A stretch of DNA of 64,000 bases, from contig CACYOO010000012.1 in assembly GCA_902776035.1 (NCBI GenBank), positions 1-64,000 of the forward strand, read 5' to 3'. Both the position numbers and the translations under genes were made by a program. The DNA comes from an uncultured bacterium. Its GTDB lineage: Bacteria > Cyanobacteriota > Vampirovibrionia > Gastranaerophilales > Gastranaerophilaceae. The notes under the pieces were generated by a model. It was not told where the DNA came from and ran no database searches. It saw only the letters and a list, made by a program, of their open reading frames with translations. Each line of letters starts with the position of its first letter. Position 1 is the first letter of the stretch. Below, piece after piece: positions 18,018 to 25,854 of this stretch.

Positions 18018-18049
18018 AAAAACTGTCCGAATTAATTCAGACAGTTTTT
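18018..18049. terminator. Intrinsic terminator between converging genes
   Basis: AAAAACTGTC (18018-18027) pairs with GACAGTTTTT (18040-18049) and a smaller palindrome fills the loop. It serves the yvcK operon and, in the other direction, the paralogue gene ending at 18077. Confidence 0.8.
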
Positions 18050-18076
18050 GTTTAATTATATTTTAAAATTTAATTT

Positions 18077-18769
18077 TTATTTTTTAAATCCAAATATAGC
18101 TGCACCCAAAGCTAATAATGGAGTTGCTACCGCTACAACATTTCCTAATATTTTGCTTGCTTTAGAACCGGTAGTTTGTCTTGTGCCTTCTATCATTGCG
18201 ATATTTTCATCAGCTGTTGTTCTGTTTGAAAGTCCGAATGATAAAACTTGTTTGATACCTGATACAAATGAGCTTGAAGAATTTGCTCTTATATCATCAG
18301 TGATATAAGTACCTGTAACTTGAGTGTACATTTGTTCTGCATAAGCTTTCAATTTTGCTTGTTTTTGTTCATCAGACATACCTTGAAGTTGAGAACCATA
18401 TTGTGCTTCTACTGAACGTAAAAGTTTTTTGTATTCTGTTTTGATATTATCTTGATTATTAGCTTTTATTTGACTGTTTAATACTTGTATTTGTCTTTGT
18501 ATATCAGAGTTTTGAGATGCAATTTGGAATTGAGCATTGTTCTGGTTTTGGAACATTTGAACTTGTCTGTTTATTCCAAAATTATCCCATCTCTGCATAT
18601 TTTGCATTTGAGCTTGCTGCATTTGCTGCCATTGTTCAGTATTACCATTCAACAGACCAAATGTTCCAAGTCCCATATATCCATTCATTGGAGTCATGTA
18701 CGGAGAACTAATAAATGATGAATTCATTAATGATGATACATCTAAACCCATACCGTAATTTAATGACAT
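18077..18769 (-). CDS. Lineage-specific protein, tandem paralogue A
   Basis: The 230-residue protein has no signal peptide. Its N-terminus is Gly/Met/Asn-rich (residues 1-45). Residues 45-100 form a Gln-rich helix (QMQQAQMQNMQRWDNFGINRQ, QNSDIQRQIQVL). The middle contains YKKLLRSVEAQYGSQLQGM, and the last 25 residues form a hydrophobic tail (ILGNVVAVATPLLALGAAIFG) ending in KK. It resembles tail-anchored or pore-inserting proteins, but no family is recognised. The sister gene at 18952-19620 has a nearly identical C-terminal half. Confidence 0.75.
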   Translation of the reverse strand: MSLNYGMGLDVSSLMNSSFISSPYMTPMNGYMGLGTFGLLNGNTEQWQQMQQAQMQNMQRWDNFGINRQVQMFQNQNNAQFQIASQNSDIQRQIQVLNSQIKANNQDNIKTEYKKLLRSVEAQYGSQLQGMSDEQKQAKLKAYAEQMYTQVTGTYITDDIRANSSSSFVSGIKQVLSFGLSNRTTADENIAMIEGTRQTTGSKASKILGNVVAVATPLLALGAAIFGFKK

Positions 18770-18802
18770 TTTTGTTACCTCTTATCTCTCGTTTATCTCT
18801 TA

Positions 18803-18869
18803 CATTTATATAAAGTATTTCTTTCTTCAATAATTGCCATGTTTTTCAGAGTTTGTTAAGTTTTGTAAA
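18803..18869 (-). promoter_or_regulatory. Conserved upstream element of paralogue A
   Basis: A block of about 67 bases is nearly the same as the one before paralogue B. The most constant parts, on the minus strand, are TTTACAAAACTTAA, AAAACATGGCAATTATTGA, and AATACTTTAT followed by a TATAAA-like -10. Conservation through a non-coding region indicates a promoter with a bound regulator. Confidence 0.6.
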
Positions 18870-18873
18870 CAAA

Positions 18874-18904
18874 CAGACAGAAATTCTAATTGAACTTCTG
18901 CCTG
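18874..18904 (-). terminator. Terminator of paralogue B
   Basis: On the minus strand CAGGCAGAAGTTC pairs with GAATTTCTGTCTG over a 5-base loop using two G-U pairs, followed by TTTG. It lies about 50 bp after the paralogue B stop and directly before the promoter block of paralogue A, so the two copies are transcribed separately. Confidence 0.75.
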
Positions 18905-18951
18905 AAAGTAAATGTTTTATATACTTTTAGCTAAATTATAGCTTTTAATTT

Positions 18952-19620
18952 CTAGTGTTTTTTAAAACCGAATATTGCTGCACCTAAAGCTAATAATGGA
19001 GTTGCAACTGCTACAACATTTCCTAATATTTTGCTTGCTTTAGAGCCGGTAGTTTGTCTTGTTCCTTCTATCATTGCGATATTTTCATCAGCTGTTGTTC
19101 TGTTTGAAAGCCCAAATGATAAAACTTGTTTGATACCTGATACAAATGAACTTGAAGAATTTGCTCTTATATCATCTGTTATGTAAGTTCCTGTTGTTTG
19201 TGTATAAACTTGCTCTGCAAATGCTCTTAATTTTGCTTGTTTTTGTTCTTCAGGCATGCCTTGAAGTTGAGAACCGTATTGTGCTTCTACTGAACTTAAT
19301 AATTTTCTGTATTCAGCTTTTACATTATCTTGGTTATTTTCTTTTATTTGACTATGCAAAATTTGAGCTTGTCTTTGAATGTCATTCATTTGAGAAGACA
19401 TTTGGAATTGAGCATTGTTTTGGTTTTGGAACATTTGAACTTGTCTGTTTATTCCAAAATTATCCCATTGTTGAATGTTATTCATTTGCGCTTGAGGATT
19501 GTAAGTTGGCATTACAACTCCAGGCATCATCATTCCCATACCCATATTTGGCATCATACCCATTCCCATGTAAGGACCCATTAAAGGTGCATCCATAAGA
19601 TTACTCAAACCAAGTGTCAT
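18952..19620 (-). CDS. Lineage-specific protein, tandem paralogue B
   Basis: The 222-residue protein shares the Gln-rich helix WDNFGINRQVQMFQNQNNAQ, the SVEAQYGSQLQGM motif, and a nearly identical C-terminal 100 residues with paralogue A, including the hydrophobic tail. The N-terminus differs and is very Met/Gly-rich (YMGMGMMPNMGMGMMMPG). A GGAGG ribosome site lies 11 bases before the ATG. Function is unknown. A recent tandem duplication with retained promoter is clear. Confidence 0.78.
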   Translation of the reverse strand: MTLGLSNLMDAPLMGPYMGMGMMPNMGMGMMMPGVVMPTYNPQAQMNNIQQWDNFGINRQVQMFQNQNNAQFQMSSQMNDIQRQAQILHSQIKENNQDNVKAEYRKLLSSVEAQYGSQLQGMPEEQKQAKLRAFAEQVYTQTTGTYITDDIRANSSSSFVSGIKQVLSFGLSNRTTADENIAMIEGTRQTTGSKASKILGNVVAVATPLLALGAAIFGFKKH

Positions 19621-19670
19621 ATTAATTTAACCTCCGATAACTTTCGTTATTCAATAAACCATAAACCGTT

Positions 19671-19739
19671 ACATTATAATAAAGTATTCCTATCATCAAT
19701 AATTGCCATGTTTTTCACGATTTATTAAGTTTTGTAAAT
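19671..19739 (-). promoter_or_regulatory. Conserved upstream element of paralogue B
   Basis: It matches the element of paralogue A base for base over long stretches and ends with a perfect TATAAT near 19680-19675 on the minus strand. The short 5' untranslated regions between this block and the ATG are not conserved between the two copies. Confidence 0.6.
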
Positions 19740-19899
19740 AATACATGCTTGTTTTTTGAGATTAAAATAAAAGAAAAACTCTGTTTAGTAGCAAAACAGA
19801 GTTATATAATCAGTAAAAGAGACATTAATAATATATTGACACATGCATTTAAAAATTTCCAATATTGGACGAAGATATTATTTAACGTATAATTTTGTT

Positions 19900-20469
19900 A
19901 TGAAAAGATTTTTATTATTACTTACGATATTTTGTTTAGGAATTAATGTAGAAGCTTTAGAAAATAATATAACTGAACAAGTTATTGCATTATACAACAG
20001 CAATAATTTAGATGAAGCAATGAAAGTTATAAAAAATATACCTGAAAATGATAGAACAGCTGAAATATGGTTATTAACAGGAAACATTTTACAGGATCAG
20101 GATAAAATATCTGATGCAGTGTTTATGTATAAACGTGCCATATTAGTAAACCCTGATTATTATAAACCATATTACAATCTTGCTAATATTTATTTATACG
20201 AAGAACGACCAAATTTAGCCATAGATAATTATAAAAAAGTAATTAAATTAAAACCTGATTTTGCTTATGGATATTACAATACCGGTTGTGCATACTTAAG
20301 GTTAGGAGATTATAAGCATGCTAAAAAGTATTTTTCTAAGGCAGTTGAATTAAAAAATACCGAGCCGGATTTTCAATACAATTTAGCATACACATATAAA
20401 ATGTTAAACAACTCTAAAAAAGCAAATATTCATTTGGATTTTTATAATAAATTAATTAACGGACAATAA
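19900..20469 (+). CDS. Secreted TPR-repeat protein
   Basis: A signal peptide (about 19 residues, ending NVEA) is followed by four TPR-like helix pairs. The clearest are AEIWLLTGNILQDQDKISDA, YYKPYYNLANIYLYEERPNLA, FAYGYYNTGCAYLRLGDYKHA and PDFQYNLAYTYKMLNNSKKA. TPRs bind partner proteins, here probably in the periplasm. I start it at the ATG at 19900, because the earlier in-frame start at 19843 adds residues that would spoil the signal peptide. A TTGACA lies at about 19839. Confidence 0.8.
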   Translation: MKRFLLLLTIFCLGINVEALENNITEQVIALYNSNNLDEAMKVIKNIPENDRTAEIWLLTGNILQDQDKISDAVFMYKRAILVNPDYYKPYYNLANIYLYEERPNLAIDNYKKVIKLKPDFAYGYYNTGCAYLRLGDYKHAKKYFSKAVELKNTEPDFQYNLAYTYKMLNNSKKANIHLDFYNKLINGQ

Positions 20470-20517
20470 AATATTATATAATATTTATTAGCTTTATACT
20501 ATAAATTAAAAAGCAAT

Positions 20518-20663
20518 TGCCGGTGGCCACTCTGCCGAGCAAAAGTTGACTTAATGTCAAGTTTTGCGAGAGGTAAGAACCGGAGGTTCGACTCCGTTTC
20601 ATGCTTTAATATTATAACACCAGATTTTGAGTCTGGCACGTCTACCAATTTCATCACACCGGC
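20518..20663 (-). tRNA. Rearranged tRNA-Leu(CAA)-like locus, probably non-functional
   Basis: On the minus strand the 5' half of a tRNA-Leu is clear: acceptor strand GCCGGTG, TG, D-arm AAATTGGTAGA, and anticodon stem-loop CCAGA-CTCAAAA-TCTGG with anticodon CAA. A matching 3' acceptor strand CACCGGC plus A does occur, but about 100 bases further on. The segment just before it is not a T-arm. The only T-arm-like sequence (GGAGGTTCGACTCC, 20582-20595) lies in the opposite orientation. A 12-bp hairpin occupies 20539-20567. The whole is 146 nt, too long for a tRNA. It could be a chimera of two tRNAs facing each other, an insertion, or an assembly artefact. Confidence 0.45.
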
Positions 20664-20821
20664 AAACTGCAAAGCATGACTAAAATTATAATAACAAAAA
20701 CAAAATAAATTACAAACCATATTTTTCAAAAAAGAATAATAATACTTTTTTTAATTATATCTTCGCATGTTTTGTTTTCCTTAAAGCTGTAAATTATTTT
20801 ATGTTAGGGAGATAGGGCATA

Positions 20822-21601
20822 ATGAAAAAAATATTACTATTTATTTTATCGATTTGTTTATTAACAACAACAGCTGAATGTTCCGTTTATAACGGAAATG
20901 TATCAAAAGAAGGCAGTATTGACGGAACACACCGAATTGTAGATGCAGACACTAATCAGCCGATAGGTGGTGCAGAAATCAATATTCCACAAAAAAAGTT
21001 TTCAACAAAAACAAATCAAAACGGCATGTTTAATCTAAAAGCAGATATATCCGGAGATACAATCATGTCAGTAAAAAAAGACGGATATAAACCGTTTTCA
21101 TTAACAATAAATGAACAAATTGCATCACGACCAATAACTGTTGGCATAGAAAAATCTTCACCAAGAGATATACAGATTGAAAGTTCATTATATCATTTAG
21201 GGGATAACAGTTTTTCGGAATTATCTGCAAATGCAGGTGAATTTAAAGTTCAATCCGCAGGGCCGTCATATACAAAGCAGTTTTTAATAAAGAGCACAAA
21301 CGGTAATTCTAACCTTGTAATCGGCTCAATAATCGGAATAGATACAAAAATGGCACGTTCTATGGGACAAAATAAAATTGTCTATGCATACTCAAGTCCT
21401 CCTGAAGTATTTTTTAACGGAACAAAAATTGCAGAAATCCAATTAAACGGAGATGGGCAAAGAATAAAAATACCTAATAATCTGATAAAACAAAACAAAT
21501 TAAATGAAGTTACCATAAAAACAGGACGTAACATGGCTCAAACTTCATATATAGACTATGACGATATAGAATTTATAAATTTATACATAGAATCAAATTA
21601 A
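20822..21601 (+). CDS. Secreted protein with CarboxypepD-regulatory-like domain
   Basis: A signal peptide of about 22 residues is followed by a beta-sandwich with the pattern THRIVDADTNQPIGGAEINI, TNQNGMFNLKA and VKKDGYKP, typical of carboxypeptidase regulatory-like repeats (residues 35-110). The C-terminal half (about 150-259) looks like another beta-rich binding domain. Such proteins sit on the cell surface or in the periplasm and bind other molecules. A GGGAG ribosome site precedes the ATG. It is transcribed alone and ends before a terminator. Confidence 0.75.
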   Translation: MKKILLFILSICLLTTTAECSVYNGNVSKEGSIDGTHRIVDADTNQPIGGAEINIPQKKFSTKTNQNGMFNLKADISGDTIMSVKKDGYKPFSLTINEQIASRPITVGIEKSSPRDIQIESSLYHLGDNSFSELSANAGEFKVQSAGPSYTKQFLIKSTNGNSNLVIGSIIGIDTKMARSMGQNKIVYAYSSPPEVFFNGTKIAEIQLNGDGQRIKIPNNLIKQNKLNEVTIKTGRNMAQTSYIDYDDIEFINLYIESN

Positions 21602-21610
21602 TTTTGCATA

Positions 21611-21647
21611 AAAAAGATGAAACCAATTTACGTGTTTTCATCTTTTT
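21611..21647. terminator. Intrinsic terminator between converging genes
   Basis: AAAAAGATGAAA (21611-21622) pairs with TTTCATCTTTTT (21636-21647). A and T runs at both ends allow it to work in both directions. Confidence 0.85.
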
Positions 21648-21683
21648 ATGTATTTATAAAATATAAAAAATATCTATTTTTTA

Positions 21684-22979
21684 TTAACTTGCACTTTCTT
21701 TAGATTTTATTGCACTTCTTAAATTTTCAAAAATTTCTTCTAATGTATCAAAGCTTACATACATATATGAATTTTTAACTTCCGCATTGAATTTTGCGAT
21801 AAAAGAATTTGCATCAACACCTTTTTCTTTTGCATGTGCAACTAAAACATCAAACATTTGTTGAGCATATTTTAATGCTCCATCAATATCATCATCCGTA
21901 TCATCACAAACGGCTTTAAAGAAGGAACCTTTTTCTGAATATTCAGAATCCCATTTATCTAATACTGCCATAATATTATCTTTATTTAATTTTCCATTAA
22001 CTGCCGCTTTATTTGACGAGAATGGATATGCCGGAGAACTTACTTCATGATACCCTACAGTTTGTTTCAATTTATCATTCTTTGTTCCCCAACCGTCTAT
22101 TGAATCAAATACATCTAAACAAATATCACTTGCTGCTTTTGAGTTATCTTTATTATTAGAAGATGAATCCTCAGAAACTTTTTTAAAACTAGCAGATGTT
22201 ACATTGCCAGATTTGCTTATTTTTAATTCATAAGTATCACCATTTGCTGTTTGATATTTACCGGAGGAAATTCTTGTATATTCTATAAAATCATGAGATT
22301 CTTCATCCCAAACATAACATTTTCCATCAGCGTGGCTATCATTTTGGTTTAATACACCGTTACCATCAGTATCTTTATAATATACACCTTTAAAATTCCA
22401 CGCACCGGATCCGTTACCCGCAATTAAACCTTTTTCCTTAGCCAATTGTTCTTTTGTTTTTGTTTCATTTCCAGCACCACCAGTACTTCCGGCATCACCG
22501 GCATTTCCGGCACTTCCAACACCACTTCCAGAACCGCTGCCATCAACAACAACTGGTGGTATTACCGGTTGAATTGTTGGCATTGTAGGCATTTGAATTT
22601 TAATAGCATTCATTAAATTTTGTATAATTTGGAATAACCCGCCTGAATTATCAGTCGCACCAGGCATACCTGACATTAAACCGCCGTTCATGAACAAGTC
22701 TGCTTGCAAATTGCTCGTTAATGCAGACATGTTTTGTGCCCAAATACTCTGATCTACAGTTATACTTCCGCCTGAGCTGCTTGAAGCTGCAGGAGTACCT
22801 GAACCTGATGTTTGTGCAGTTTGTTCTGTAAAGACAGAATTTTCTCCATCTCCGCTTGCTTTATATGTTTTTGTAACACCATTTGCCGTTATTGTATATG
22901 TACTACCATCAGCACTTGCCGTAATTTTACTCGTATCAACTCCTAATTGTTTTGCCGCTGCATTTACATTAAAACTCAT
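21684..22979 (-). CDS. Gly/Ser-rich protein with EF-hand-like motif, lineage-specific
   Basis: The 431-residue protein has no signal peptide. The N-terminal 90 residues are followed by a Met/Pro-rich patch and a Gly/Ser linker (about residues 150-175). An EF-hand or dockerin-like loop follows: KDTDGNGVLNQNDS near residues 203-216, with Asp/Asn at the calcium-ligand positions. The C-terminal 150 residues are a mixed alpha domain of unknown kind. It is probably surface or exported, like its neighbours. An AGAGG site precedes the ATG. The gene is separated by 157 bp from the fusion gene upstream. Confidence 0.72.
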   Translation of the reverse strand: MSFNVNAAAKQLGVDTSKITASADGSTYTITANGVTKTYKASGDGENSVFTEQTAQTSGSGTPAASSSSGGSITVDQSIWAQNMSALTSNLQADLFMNGGLMSGMPGATDNSGGLFQIIQNLMNAIKIQMPTMPTIQPVIPPVVVDGSGSGSGVGSAGNAGDAGSTGGAGNETKTKEQLAKEKGLIAGNGSGAWNFKGVYYKDTDGNGVLNQNDSHADGKCYVWDEESHDFIEYTRISSGKYQTANGDTYELKISKSGNVTSASFKKVSEDSSSNNKDNSKAASDICLDVFDSIDGWGTKNDKLKQTVGYHEVSSPAYPFSSNKAAVNGKLNKDNIMAVLDKWDSEYSEKGSFFKAVCDDTDDDIDGALKYAQQMFDVLVAHAKEKGVDANSFIAKFNAEVKNSYMYVSFDTLEEIFENLRSAIKSKESAS

Positions 22980-23136
22980 GTAGACCTCTTTTCGCTATAT
23001 ATAATCAGTATTTATACACTTATAACTTTAGCATATAACACACCACAAATATACAAAAACATTCAAAAAGGTGAAATTGCATGTTTTTTGGGCTAATGTT
23101 AATAAAATTTTACATATTTAATATTTAACAATTTAC

Positions 23137-25854
23137 TTATGGTTTTATATATCCGCTATTCTCAACAGTTTTATAATCCACTATTTCACCCCAATTTTTA
23201 TCATCAAAAATATCATCTTTAACTGTTCTGAATGTTGCATGTTTTATATAAAATTTTGGATTAGTTCTGAACTGTTCTTTTTGCCAATATCCGTTAATAT
23301 GCATTAATATAGTCGTTTCTTTAGGGGTTGGTGCAATTAATGATTTATTTGTATATGGATTTACAGGATTTTTGATTATATTTTTGAGTGTAAATTGTGG
23401 AATGTCCGCAAGTGTATGAAAATCGTTTTTAACAGAGAATTTACCATTTGAATTAAAATCTTTTATCATTAAAACAGGATTATAATTTACAATGTTTTTT
23501 GTTGTTTGTTCCGAATAAGGTGTATTTATATAATACGGACATCCATGGTCAGATGCGATAATTATTCTTGTATTGTCATACACCCCATTTTTTTTCAGAT
23601 AATCAAGATATTTTCCTGTTAATATTAATGCTGCAGCATTAACATCATATTCTTGCTGAGTTACATTTTTAGTTTTTTTATACGTCTTTTTATTTTTAAT
23701 ATCATTGTTAAAAAAAGTATAATCCGGTTTTGTTAATAATGCATGGTCATGAGTAAGTTCATTTACAATTAAATTGAATGTAGGTTTTTTAGATGAAAAA
23801 TCTGTAAGTTCAGGTAAAAAATATAATTCTGCATAATTATTAAAAGTGTAATCAAAATATTTATATTTATGTGCTTTTTTACTGTTTAAATATTGACCAT
23901 TATTATAAACGGCTAATCTCATACTTGGTGGGGAAACTTTTAAAAAGCTGTAATATAACAAATTTCTGTTTAATAAATTTATATACAGTGTATATTTATT
24001 GTTATTAAAGAAATTTTTAATATATAAATCGCCATATTTTTCTTTTAATTTTAGATGTTTAAAATTTCTTTTTTTAAAGTCTTCTTTTGATATTATGCTG
24101 TAGTAATATTCAGAAAACGGAATATCTGCAAGTGTTATATCATAACCTTGTCGGGAGAATAATTCAGGTAAAACAAATTGAGATTCTTTATATTTTTCAT
24201 CAAGTTTACCATGAGTATAATAATAGAACCACTTATCAGGAGTATATTCATATCCGCCAAACATAGAAGGAAATGAATATATTGTAGAGCCGGCATAGGA
24301 TATTGTATTAGGATAAAATGTAAAACCCTGATAACTCTTTTTTAAATCAGGTATTTCCTTAAATATAACAGGAATATAAGAACTTATTGCTCTGTCTAAA
24401 ACTATAATTATTATATTTTTTTTATCCTTACTTAAATTTAATTCTTTTGTTAGATATTGAGCTTTATCTGCAATATTTTTGTTATTTATGGCAAAAGTTT
24501 TTATAATATTAAATACATTTAATGTTGAACAGCATATTAAAATTAATCCGATAAGACATGTAAATTGTATAAATATTTTTTTTGATTTACATATAAAAAA
24601 TACAATAATACAGGATATAATAAGGAATAGAATTAAATTAAAAATTTGATGAAATAAGTTTAAAGCACTTGTACCAGATGTAATTATAAAAGTACAATCA
24701 GGATTAAGTACACTATTAGGGTAATCAACCGTAATAAAATTCAAAATACTCCATGCAAATAAAAATATTAGAGTAAAAGAAAATAATTTTTGAATATTTT
24801 TACTTGCAAAAGAATATAAAATTCCACCCCAAAATATAAATATTCCAATACTTTGCATAAAACTGTTTAATAAAAACGGAATAGTATTATTAAACGGTTT
24901 TACAGACGGTAAATCCAAAGGTGAACCTGATAATGTGCAGGACGGAATGTATAAGCCGATAAATATTGCTAAACAAAAAGAAAATAATAAAAATACAGGT
25001 GTTGTTTTATCATCAAAAATATTATTTAAAAAGTTTAATATTTTACGTTTTGCCAAAATTAACACAAGTAATAAAAGAAGAATACTTATAAATACTAATA
25101 ATGATGCGGAACTGATAAATAAAAAATAAATTATACAAATTGAAATTAAACTGAAATAGATTTTTTTATTTAAATTTTCATTAAAATAGCACAGAAAGAT
25201 ATTTTTTAGCATTGATATGAAGTTATTAAATGTCCAATAAATTAATAAAATGGCAGGTTGATTATATAAAAGTGCCAAAAATAAAATAGGAATAATCCAC
25301 ATTTCTAATTTATTTGCATATTTGTGTTTACTGCTATAAATTAAAGCTGCAATACAGTTAAAAATAGTCATAACTATAGGTAAAATATTAATAGTTATTG
25401 AGCCGATTTTTAATAGTGCATCGGGTTTGGTAAAATCAAAGTTTACTGTATTTGCAGGAAAAAATTTTAAAATATCTAATTGTGAAAAAAATAAAAAAGC
25501 TGCAATAAAAATCGGGATTTGTAAAAGCAAACTGTAATAGTTTCTAAGTGCCATAATCGGATTATAATTATTTTCCCGATAATATGCAGAGAGTAATAAA
25601 TATTTTTCATCACCTTTAAAATTTTTTTTAATTGAATCTACTCTCCATTTCATTTTTTTCTGAAGTTCATCTTCTTCATTTTGTAAAATATCGGCTCTTA
25701 TATATAGAGGTGCACAAAGAATATTAACAACCAAGCTTATGAAAAATATAATCCCTATTAATCCAAGTGTGCTGTGAGTAACCAAAAAATTAAATATTAG
25801 TTCAAAAAAAGCGTATAACGGAAATATTATAATGTAATATAATGTACTTAACAT
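23137..25854 (-). CDS. YidC/Oxa1-like domain fused to sulfatase-type phosphotransferase
   Basis: Residues 1-230 resemble YidC: a hydrophobic N-terminus, APLYIRADILQNEEDELQKK, LLSAYYRENNYNPI, LLLQIPIFIAAFLFFSQ and a final membrane block. About eight more membrane segments follow (230-460). From about 470 an alkaline phosphatase/sulfatase-fold domain starts with IIIIVLDRAISS and continues with AGSTIYSFPSMFGG, where a Thr or Ser is the likely nucleophile. It ends with the metal motif IIASDHGCPYYI. Sulfatase-fold enzymes such as LtaS and OpgB transfer phosphoglycerol or phosphoethanolamine. The YidC part has Asn where true YidC has its groove Arg, so insertion activity is doubtful. Its start overlaps the stop of the CDP-glycerol transferase gene by 7 bp. 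Confidence 0.82.
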   Translation of the reverse strand: MLSTLYYIIIFPLYAFFELIFNFLVTHSTLGLIGIIFFISLVVNILCAPLYIRADILQNEEDELQKKMKWRVDSIKKNFKGDEKYLLLSAYYRENNYNPIMALRNYYSLLLQIPIFIAAFLFFSQLDILKFFPANTVNFDFTKPDALLKIGSITINILPIVMTIFNCIAALIYSSKHKYANKLEMWIIPILFLALLYNQPAILLIYWTFNNFISMLKNIFLCYFNENLNKKIYFSLISICIIYFLFISSASLLVFISILLLLLVLILAKRKILNFLNNIFDDKTTPVFLLFSFCLAIFIGLYIPSCTLSGSPLDLPSVKPFNNTIPFLLNSFMQSIGIFIFWGGILYSFASKNIQKLFSFTLIFLFAWSILNFITVDYPNSVLNPDCTFIITSGTSALNLFHQIFNLILFLIISCIIVFFICKSKKIFIQFTCLIGLILICCSTLNVFNIIKTFAINNKNIADKAQYLTKELNLSKDKKNIIIIVLDRAISSYIPVIFKEIPDLKKSYQGFTFYPNTISYAGSTIYSFPSMFGGYEYTPDKWFYYYTHGKLDEKYKESQFVLPELFSRQGYDITLADIPFSEYYYSIISKEDFKKRNFKHLKLKEKYGDLYIKNFFNNNKYTLYINLLNRNLLYYSFLKVSPPSMRLAVYNNGQYLNSKKAHKYKYFDYTFNNYAELYFLPELTDFSSKKPTFNLIVNELTHDHALLTKPDYTFFNNDIKNKKTYKKTKNVTQQEYDVNAAALILTGKYLDYLKKNGVYDNTRIIIASDHGCPYYINTPYSEQTTKNIVNYNPVLMIKDFNSNGKFSVKNDFHTLADIPQFTLKNIIKNPVNPYTNKSLIAPTPKETTILMHINGYWQKEQFRTNPKFYIKHATFRTVKDDIFDDKNWGEIVDYKTVENSGYIKP

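Noticed and set aside
18803-18869. Sigma-54 promoter reading of TGGCAATTATTGA
   Set aside because: The -12 GC is missing and the spacing to any second box does not fit; the -10-like TATAAA/TATAAT fits sigma-70 better.
19777-19803. 10-bp inverted repeat AACTCTGTTT before the TPR gene
   Set aside because: It could be a weak terminator on the minus strand, but no minus-strand gene ends there.
20499-20729. 76-codon minus-strand ORF
   Set aside because: It contains MKLVDVPDSKSG, the well-known false translation of a tRNA-Leu, so it is a by-product of the tRNA-like locus.
22440-22560. Repeat array in the Gly/Ser-rich gene
   Set aside because: The repeats are codon-level low complexity (GGN, TCN) inside a coding region, without uniform spacers, so not CRISPR or a tandem-repeat element.
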